From an uncultured Clostridia bacterium (GTDB lineage Bacteria > Bacillota > Clostridia > Christensenellales > Borkfalkiaceae), in contig CAMPBJ010000007.1 of the NCBI GenBank assembly GCA_946637575.1, forward strand, positions 1 to 15,441: a stretch of 15,441 nucleotides of DNA, in the 5' to 3' direction. The position numbers and the translations under genes are program-made. Under the pieces are notes generated by a model. The model was not told the origin of the DNA. It searched no databases and worked only from the letters and a program-made list of their open reading frames with translations. Positions 8,501 to 12,452 of the stretch are shown here, piece by piece; the stretch's first letter is position 1; each line of letters begins with the position of its first letter.

Positions 8501-9940
8501 GTTTCCGAAACACCCGTAAAAGACGCGGAACTTTTAAGCGGCGCGATAGGGAAAAACGGCAACGGAGTCTATACGGTAAACTTCCGGAACAAATACGGAG
8601 ATCTTGCGAGCAAGGAGATACATTATTCCACGCAGTCGTCCCTTAACGTTTCGAGAAGAACGGTTTCAAATTCTACGGAGTGGAAGAGATTTACCGACGA
8701 AGAGTTAAGGAACGGTTGTTATTCAAACTACGTTCTCCGCTTTGAAACGGTAAGCAGCAACTACGAATTCCGCATAAACGGCGATAGCGTGAGCCTTGAA
8801 ACGCCGAGAACTTTGGAGTTTACAAACACCAGCGGAAACGGTTCGTTCGAGTACGACGTGTACTTCCTTGACGAATACGGCAACGAGATGGCGTTTAAGG
8901 CGGTTCTCTTGCGTACGGACGTGCGCATCGAAACGCCGGATATGAACGAAATAACCGTAAACGGAAGGACTTACACGAAAGACAACGTTTCCATTACCTT
9001 CTCAAGCGACTTAAAAGCGACGGTAAGCATCGACGACGAAGAGCCGACGGCGTACACCTCGGGTTACGTGTTCTATAAGGACGGAACGTACCTGTTTACG
9101 GTAGAGGACGTAGCCGGAAACGTTACCGAGTACACGATAACGCATAAGAGCGTGAACCATTACGTTTTAGAGGACGCCAAAACCGGTCAGGCAGTCATCT
9201 CTGGCGGGGTAGTCAACGACTCTTCGGTGGTTTTTAACCCGCAGGACGATTCTGCGGTGAAGATAATGGTAAGAGACGGCGAGATCGTTTCGTCCGAAAA
9301 CAGACGCACGTTCTCGAAGACGGGGCACTGGGAACTTTTGATAGAAGATTCCGTAGGCAACACTTCGTACGCCGAATTCTACGTGGTAAACAACTCTTTG
9401 GGCGAGTTTACCTACACCGCGCCTTACGACTTCGAGATAACCGAAATATGGCTTACCGACGTTAAGGGGAATAAGACGCAGATCGAATCGGACGGCAAGT
9501 CCGCACTGCTCGACAAAAACGGCGACTACGCCGTTGCGGTAACCGGCGTCGGAATAACTTCTTCGTTCAGATTTACGGTAACGATAGATTCCACACCGCC
9601 GAGCGCGACTTTGGTCGGGGTGGAGAACAACGGCGTAACGGCGAGAAACGTAACCATTAAAGGTCTTAAAAACGGCGACAACGTAAAGATCTACAAGGAT
9701 AACGTGCTTATAAACGACATAGAAGTCGGGCAATCCGCCGAAACTCCGGAGATAACCACGGGCGGTAACTACCGCGTCGTGATAACCAACTTACAGGGCG
9801 TGAAAACGGAGTACGAATTCACGCGGAAAAAGATTGCGAACACCGCCACGAGCATATTCCTGATAGTGATAATATTTATGTTTGTGGGCGGAATAACGAT
9901 CGGACTTTTGTACCACACGAGACAGAAGACCGACGAGTAA
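2573..9940 (+). CDS. Giant Ig-repeat surface protein with C-terminal membrane anchor
   Basis: This 2455-residue protein is probably exported and displayed on the cell surface as an adhesin or stalk. Residues 1-37 form a signal peptide: basic MFKHK, a hydrophobic core from about 13 to 30, and a likely cut after Ala-Ser-Ala37. Residues about 42-145 resemble a Calx-beta domain (AIEGIDYNAVANTVYLT near 83). Residues about 153-385 are aromatic-rich and unrecognised. From about 386 (DDTCPIVTG, then RFYVRFNEPVF) bacterial Ig-like folds begin. Residues 707-715 (DENGDGSPD) look like a calcium-binding loop. About 900-1130 is a partly helical, non-repetitive section. From about 1170 to 2420 there is an array of divergent Ig-like repeats. 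A single helix (SIFLIVIIFMFVGGITIGLL) and the short tail YHTRQKTDE end the protein. No LPXTG motif is present. It overlaps the coupling ATPase gene by 8 nt and precedes the pilin. Its position recalls the large surface protein in mycoplasma conjugative elements, but no sequence relationship is shown. Location is fairly sure; function is inferred from layout. Confidence 0.85.
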   Translation: MFKHKTVNKITTFLSLIALIVSALFCVFAFNRAPASADGENTVSFTTKIYETQDSGIVYAELLVRGKEGQKVGVTYHTEGETAIEGIDYNAVANTVYLTITYTGTVRYSIAIKTLNNSSTREKLRVFNDKETFGRYFYIVIDRAENATVVDDRCKCYLPYDHKTEATVGIMQNGAEAAYLNSYATMQEIYNGGKGNLDGKSTWKSWNNGVSFVNNTTSAWLNTFINTGFANAYASYMIKTVDTADWHSSTDIHLVAGNHQFYEKYDGVEEGIPGTYLYITVNPHKGKIAGKINGRSMYLTCIGKNPYKEDEDLIDVTRKEMSTDNKRVYWIQDQDAWFANKNSLVDSVFFKIEPHKGVVNSYLAIKNNNREFDVEIKNLWFFLSLIDDTCPIVTGQYVDDSRIESEGKLRFYVRFNEPVFSSKQKPLEVKLNNGTTPYYAEYVGGNYSDTLIYELDMPGTEVSAANYQLPTDDIGDMAYNLDAYKNIKNNKVQNTDQVRIFKFINGKINNVKPHITVDKVNSLKPKNNYNLLLTLNDNGSIPLNKGTFYYEWSKSETKSNANDTASYSNVRKVTEEEMGSISVTLSRNLSEGIDSGMYYLHVLATGNYGTKSTASFGPYFLDGDPPELVNNPLPQNDLRTKTFEFVNRKTTNAAIYKIDIVAKWKDDDGADNTAKFNLMDASSKNSLLRVLPDYTYQYVSNINDELDENGDGSPDIALDEFILGIMGDKPRLNVQIAFEAEDTAGNRGTSNFISVTYDKRDSFKVESAFPTGEGYVPLTDIELPYPAFDISSVNRNGEGIKITVSEEDRSQIVDGSTALRVIVNDADVYEALPTDKYTVAIKDLPAGFFRLVANIYGSIDETEVDLVANPVCFYLSDGMNDATLNNERAHGNIVLINKVFEIEDARYYYLDSEDKVSSHLYGAVYNADLNKYESGSSLPAFSSVTEAKKYVRFMEYQDLHLVKLTANMASMLNSSAGSTTYVKAAGETRTAQEGQIWVRYKKNTWTDSSNAYGWGYYFYASSGSESDGVDLSRLSSNLMDAINTVVNRIVSVGKTVYLVEESGLWARTGAPYLAASQMHVETEIATATKTGDAFANAPEYEGDGELYKSTVNIDGKTYPLATNMPLRVEEGTQLFYRYYESSTWRPIVAEDGQTLSEILNDNASGIYVIREYGPRGISEFSVYFDRTKPVLKMTINGEQYELDGTAINFSGTSASIDALVGETDEYGYVAIYSYPAKRLQAVFYANEIRGYDLGSSNYYIQVGDRSGNIVTYTILLSDSSLEVSVTESQSQTGVIIRVSNRDDSEIYSYEVYLNEELITSEYAETKIFKDPGVYRVVVVDIYGNMVSDSFRYDFPSPRMTWYYANASGGYSRYDEERIVNMVITKDPASTRVSNVYTSARLRLVFDTTYGESEIKFEVLDIASGDYTYSAATNVLTFNTDANFRLRVWFEEYPENDHLYVCSADVEAPNFVTQFVGTTYSANVSLDDADFLEKVGEGDVISLENLSITEGESTALSFVSGEVIYGNHITITLEDSAGIRSYTVTRNGQPVSLALNSENQLVIKNYGYYEITATDMLGNVSVFSFVNVKEPVATATVDETEAGEELVYGRDSIITKTEYASVTSVLIKTANGNVTYNFDYNGRTLTYGQYVCAIDEDGVKYADLIMTKGFSMDFTSENIRENRWYDVLANSEYTISVMYDSEGYLSYKVACVEKEIEVQTLVYVGNNKYPSLFLSRLSKEVPTLLLLTNGQEAEIVENLDYVYIAGTLTVGELSENVTELKIGYSESPDVTELITVYKDGEYLADFSGTEDGYYKLVVTNKFGSQTVYVVNKIQAFTSVVNVTYLDGKTVRYTGNPGAIRSNSLIELGVFSKSVRFEVNGDFYDGLLEGGMTVLQLNRQGEYDVRIVATNGVFEEFRFEIATDSRFTFDEEWLSGYNEKALLLRQGYTNSPLSVLLGDNVEYVDFVFDGETTVLYDNVSETPVKDAELLSGAIGKNGNGVYTVNFRNKYGDLASKEIHYSTQSSLNVSRRTVSNSTEWKRFTDEELRNGCYSNYVLRFETVSSNYEFRINGDSVSLETPRTLEFTNTSGNGSFEYDVYFLDEYGNEMAFKAVLLRTDVRIETPDMNEITVNGRTYTKDNVSITFSSDLKATVSIDDEEPTAYTSGYVFYKDGTYLFTVEDVAGNVTEYTITHKSVNHYVLEDAKTGQAVISGGVVNDSSVVFNPQDDSAVKIMVRDGEIVSSENRRTFSKTGHWELLIEDSVGNTSYAEFYVVNNSLGEFTYTAPYDFEITEIWLTDVKGNKTQIESDGKSALLDKNGDYAVAVTGVGITSSFRFTVTIDSTPPSATLVGVENNGVTARNVTIKGLKNGDNVKIYKDNVLINDIEVGQSAETPEITTGGNYRVVITNLQGVKTEYEFTRKKIANTATSIFLIVIIFMFVGGITIGLLYHTRQKTDE
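6080..9830 (+). repeat. Array of about ten divergent Ig-like protein repeats
   Basis: The encoded protein repeats a closing-strand signature, roughly [DN]-G-x-Y-x-[VI]-x-[VI]-x-[DN]-x-x-G-N/x followed by two more strands. Clear instances begin near 6559 (DPGVYRVVVVDIYGN), 7261 (NYGYYEITATDMLGN), 7997 (EDGYYKLVVTNKFGS), 8261 (RQGEYDVRIVATNGV), 8560 (GNGVYTVNFRNKYGD), 8836 (GSFEYDVYFLDEYGN), 9079 (KDGTYLFTVEDVAGN), 9317 (KTGHWELLIEDSVGN), 9517 (KNGDYAVAVTG) and 9757 (GGNYRVVITNLQGV). Looser copies occur near 6090 and 6340. Spacing is mostly about 240-370 nt, with one gap near 700 nt. The units are alike at protein level only; I see no near-identical DNA copies, so this is an old array and not a recent tandem expansion. 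Confidence 0.7.
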
Positions 9941-9948
9941 AAATTAAA

Positions 9949-9976
9949 AAATACGTCAAATTTTCAGGGCGTATTT
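9949..9976 (+). promoter_or_regulatory. Hairpin in the leader of the pilin gene
   Basis: AAATACGTC (9949-9957) pairs with GGCGTATTT (9968-9976) over nine base pairs, one of them U-G, around a 10-nt loop. It sits in the longest gap of the window (9941-10008), 8 nt after the stop of the giant gene and 19 nt before the pilin ribosome site. No U-run follows the 3' arm beyond the three Ts inside it, so it is a poor intrinsic terminator. It may be an mRNA processing or stabilising element that separates expression of the giant gene from that of the pilin. The pairing is seen directly; the role is inferred. Confidence 0.45.
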
Positions 9977-9995
9977 ATATAAGTAAAATACATAC

Positions 9996-10001
9996 AGGAG
10001 G
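9996..10001 (+). promoter_or_regulatory. Strong ribosome binding site of the pilin gene
   Basis: A complete AGGAGG lies 7 nt before ATG 10009. It is the best match to the consensus of any gene here, in line with a pilin subunit being needed in many more copies than its neighbours. Confidence 0.8.
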
Positions 10002-10008
10002 AATTATT

Positions 10009-10314
10009 ATGTATAATTTACTTGCAGTAACCGAAAAGGACCTTAACCAGATCGTCAAACCGCTTATCGACGTGTTGGGCGTATTAGTACCCGTGCTTTT
10101 AGGCGTAGTCGGCGCGGTAGGCGCTATCTGGTGCATCGTTTTGGGCGTTAAGTATGCAAGAGCGGACGATCCGCAGGAACACGAAAAAGCAAAGAACGGC
10201 TTAAAGAACGCTATCATAGGTTTCGTTCTCGTTTTCGTTTTGCTTATCGCGTTAAAGATCGGCGTCGACGTATTCGCTAACTGGTACAGAACTTACGACT
10301 ATCCGATAATTTAA
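10009..10314 (+). CDS. VirB2-type pilin-like protein (Mbov_0395-like)
   Basis: This 101-residue protein has the layout of small T4SS pilins. A short N-terminal segment (MYNLLAVTEKDLNQIVKPL) is followed by a Gly/Val-rich helix (about 20-46, VLGVLVPVLLGVVGAVGAIW), a charged loop KYARADDPQEHEKAKNGLKN, a second helix (about 66-88, AIIGFVLVFVLLIALKIG) and a short polar tail. The loop plus the Ala-Ile-Ile-Gly-Phe start of the second helix is what I recognise from pilin-like conjugation proteins of mycoplasma and Bacillota elements and from small T4SS pilins more widely. In that family the subunit sits in the membrane and is assembled into, or lines, the conduit. No cleavable signal peptide is evident, unlike classic VirB2. 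It has the strongest ribosome site in the window and stands between the giant surface protein and the lipoprotein. The family call rests on size, topology, motif and neighbours. Confidence 0.85.
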   Translation: MYNLLAVTEKDLNQIVKPLIDVLGVLVPVLLGVVGAVGAIWCIVLGVKYARADDPQEHEKAKNGLKNAIIGFVLVFVLLIALKIGVDVFANWYRTYDYPII

Positions 10315-10326
10315 CCTTTTTCCGAC

Positions 10327-11049
10327 ATGAAATTTACCTTCGGTAAGCGCATATTCCGGCAAATCGCTGTCGGTTTATCTATAGTCATACTCTTTTCGCT
10401 GTCAGCGTGTTTCGATTTAGGCGCGTTCGAGGATACCCCCGGACACAAAGACTATTACGACACGTTCGGAGAAGTAGAGGCGCTGTTCGACGGCGGAAGC
10501 CACAAGTACGACGTTGAAGATTCGCTTTTTAACGACTATTCCGTAAACGAATTAGGCTGGGAAGACGAGGACGATAAAGTGGACGTAGAAGACTACGTCT
10601 ATATCGTCGTGCCTTTCGAGTGCGAAAAAAGGGTACAGAGTCTTGCCTTGTTCGTACGTGCGGGAAAGGACGTAACGCTTACCGTAAACGCGTTTTATTT
10701 TGTAAACGACACGCTCGCTCCGAAGAAAATAAAGTACAAGACTTCGCCCGACACCGAAATAATAATCGAAAAGGACGAGAACGGAAACGACGTGGAGAGG
10801 GAAGTTCCCATAGAATACGACGATCCTTCGGAGACGGAGAGTATCGCGTACTCGGAATTTTCGACGGTCGCGGGCGGTTGGTCGAGTTTCATGTTGCAGG
10901 ACTTTAAGCAGGAAGGTTATACGGACGGTTTACTACATACCGGACAAAACGGTTTACTTTATATCAGAATAAACGAGAATTCGGGGCAGTATCCGGAAAG
11001 GGAGACCTGTTCTTTCGATTTTATCGATCTTCTGGTAAGGGCGGTTTAA
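10327..11049 (+). CDS. Lipoprotein of unknown function within the T4SS operon
   Basis: This 240-residue predicted lipoprotein has a basic start (MKFTFGKRIFRQ), a hydrophobic core and a lipobox ending Leu-Ser-Ala-Cys28, so the mature protein would be tethered to the outer face of the membrane by Cys28. The next 60 residues are acidic (for example GWEDEDDKVDVEDY). From about 90 to the end alternating hydrophobic strands (YIVVPFECE, SLALFVRAG, TLTVNAFYFV, and FDFIDLLVRAV at the end) suggest a beta-sandwich. Cys99 and Cys228 lie in what look like the first and last strands and could form a disulfide. I do not recognise the family. It starts 12 nt after the pilin stop with no Shine-Dalgarno match in CCTTTTTCCGAC, so translation may depend on ribosomes finishing the pilin. 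Placed between pilin and channel genes, it may be an extracellular accessory of the machine. Lipoprotein status is well supported; the role is not. Confidence 0.8.
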   Translation: MKFTFGKRIFRQIAVGLSIVILFSLSACFDLGAFEDTPGHKDYYDTFGEVEALFDGGSHKYDVEDSLFNDYSVNELGWEDEDDKVDVEDYVYIVVPFECEKRVQSLALFVRAGKDVTLTVNAFYFVNDTLAPKKIKYKTSPDTEIIIEKDENGNDVEREVPIEYDDPSETESIAYSEFSTVAGGWSSFMLQDFKQEGYTDGLLHTGQNGLLYIRINENSGQYPERETCSFDFIDLLVRAV

Positions 11050-11053
11050 GGAG
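11048..11053 (+). promoter_or_regulatory. Ribosome binding site of the VirB6-like gene
   Basis: AAGGAG overlaps the TAA stop of the lipoprotein gene (11047-11049) and lies 8 nt before ATG 11062. It fixes the start and indicates tight coupling between the two genes. Confidence 0.75.
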
Positions 11054-11061
11054 AAAAGCAA

Positions 11062-12444
11062 ATGTTTGGTGGCATGTTCGATTGGTTTTGGAATTTTCTG
11101 TACGGCATATCGAAGTCGCTTTTCCGCATTATCGACTACCTTATGTCGTGTGCGAATATGTTATGCGGAATAGAGCCGATCAAGTATCAAGGTGTAGAAA
11201 CGGATTTTCTTACCTTTCTTTTGCGCAACGAAAATATTTCGTACGGCTTCGTTGCCGCGGCGCTCATCGCGGTTATATTGACCTTCCTTTTCGGAGTCGC
11301 CGCGCTGATCCGCGCGATAGTCAGCGAAAAGTCGAATATGACGCCGGGGCAAGTGCTTGTAAAGGTCGGTAAAACTCTTCTTACCTTTATCTTTATTCCG
11401 GTGTGTCTGTCGGTACTCGTTTATTTTACGAACGTTTTAATGCAGTCGCTCTACGCCGCGACTTTGGGCGGCAGTCCCGACGGCATAGGAAGATTCCTTG
11501 CGGGCGCGTTCGGACAGGACGCGTTAAAGAACGGCGTATCCCCGAACTTTTATCTTGAATCGTCGTTTAACTATATGAGTACGAGCAGTATGAGATCCTA
11601 CGTGGATTTGTCAGATTACGACTTCTTTTTCAGTTGGATCAGCGGTATCTGTATAGTTTTAAGTCTCGGTTCGGCGCTGCTTACCTTTATCGACAGAGTA
11701 ATTTCGCTCGTAATTCTTTATCTTTTCTCTCCCATTTCGGTATCCACCGCCGTGGTAGACGACGGCGCGCACTTTAAATTGTGGCGGGATCAGTTTATCG
11801 TCAAGTTCCTTTTAGGGTACGGGTGTATCATAGCGATAAACGTATATACCCTGATAATCGCGGCGATAACGCAGAACGGACTCGTTTTCTTCGAAAACAA
11901 CGCCTTAAATAACTTTATGAAGATACTTATCATCGTCGGCGGTTCGGTGTCCATGCAACGGATAATGGCGCTCGTCGGCAACCTCGTTTCCGCAGGAGCG
12001 GGTAGCAACGAACTTCGCGACAACGCGATCGCGGGCGCGCAGATGCGCGGATTTTTCGGAAGCGCCGCAAGGGGCTTGACTGCGCCGTTCAGGGCGACGA
12101 GATCCGCCGTAAACTTCGTGCGCGACGCGAAGCAGTTCGGCAAGGGTACGGCGATAGGTCAGCGTTTAGGATTCAGAACCGGGCGCGACTACGGCAAAAT
12201 GAGTAACGTTCAACTCGCTCAGAGCAGACAACTTATGCGTGAAAAAGAGCAGATGAGAAGACAGAGCAACGCAAGTTTCTTCGGCTCGAAGAGCAGCATA
12301 CAGAACGCGCTTAACGGGAAAAAGGACGGCGGTAACGGCGGTAAAGGCGGTGCGGGCGAGAAAGTACCCGTAAAAAAGGATAACGCTATCGTAAACAACG
12401 CAATAGCGAACAGTTTAAATAACAAAAAGAACGAAAAAAAGTAG
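11062..12444 (+). CDS. Polytopic VirB6/TrbL-like channel protein (Mbov_0396-like)
   Basis: This is a 460-residue integral membrane protein. Helices are visible at about residues 58-85, 103-127, 188-208, 213-235, 244-268 and 286-306, with a further amphipathic N-terminal stretch (MFGGMFDWFWNFLYGISKSL). The pattern of an aromatic N-terminus, several helices, a Gly/Ala/Ser-rich segment (LVGNLVSAGAGSNELRDNA) and a hydrophilic C-terminal tail is the one seen in VirB6/TrbL-type T4SS inner-membrane proteins, including the mycoplasma Mbov_0396 group. Such proteins form the membrane platform through which substrate passes. The tail of about 145 residues is basic and low in complexity, with a Gly/Lys stretch (GGNGGKGGAGEK, about 424-435) and an Asn/Lys end, and probably lies in the cytosol. 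It sits between the lipoprotein and the VirB4 gene. Sequence in this family diverges strongly, so the call depends on topology and gene order. Confidence 0.82.
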   Translation: MFGGMFDWFWNFLYGISKSLFRIIDYLMSCANMLCGIEPIKYQGVETDFLTFLLRNENISYGFVAAALIAVILTFLFGVAALIRAIVSEKSNMTPGQVLVKVGKTLLTFIFIPVCLSVLVYFTNVLMQSLYAATLGGSPDGIGRFLAGAFGQDALKNGVSPNFYLESSFNYMSTSSMRSYVDLSDYDFFFSWISGICIVLSLGSALLTFIDRVISLVILYLFSPISVSTAVVDDGAHFKLWRDQFIVKFLLGYGCIIAINVYTLIIAAITQNGLVFFENNALNNFMKILIIVGGSVSMQRIMALVGNLVSAGAGSNELRDNAIAGAQMRGFFGSAARGLTAPFRATRSAVNFVRDAKQFGKGTAIGQRLGFRTGRDYGKMSNVQLAQSRQLMREKEQMRRQSNASFFGSKSSIQNALNGKKDGGNGGKGGAGEKVPVKKDNAIVNNAIANSLNNKKNEKK

Positions 12445-12452
12445 GTAAGTAA

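Noticed and set aside
9167-9733. A 188-codon open frame on the minus strand near the end of the giant gene
   Set aside because: It is antisense to clear Ig repeats in the plus frame, with the same Val/Arg/Tyr-rich composition and no domain.
9838-9940. LPXTG-type sortase anchor at the end of the giant protein
   Set aside because: The helix and short tail resemble the end of a sorting signal, but no LPXTG-like motif precedes them, so a plain membrane anchor is the better reading.
9949-9980. Intrinsic terminator after the giant gene
   Set aside because: The stem has only three GC pairs and no U-tract follows it, while the genes downstream belong to the same machine.
9961-9989. TTTTCA and TAAAAT with a 17-nt spacer as a promoter for the pilin gene
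   Set aside because: The spacing is good, but transcription would start at about 9996, inside the AGGAGG ribosome site, and the elements overlap the hairpin in AT-rich sequence, so a chance match is more likely.
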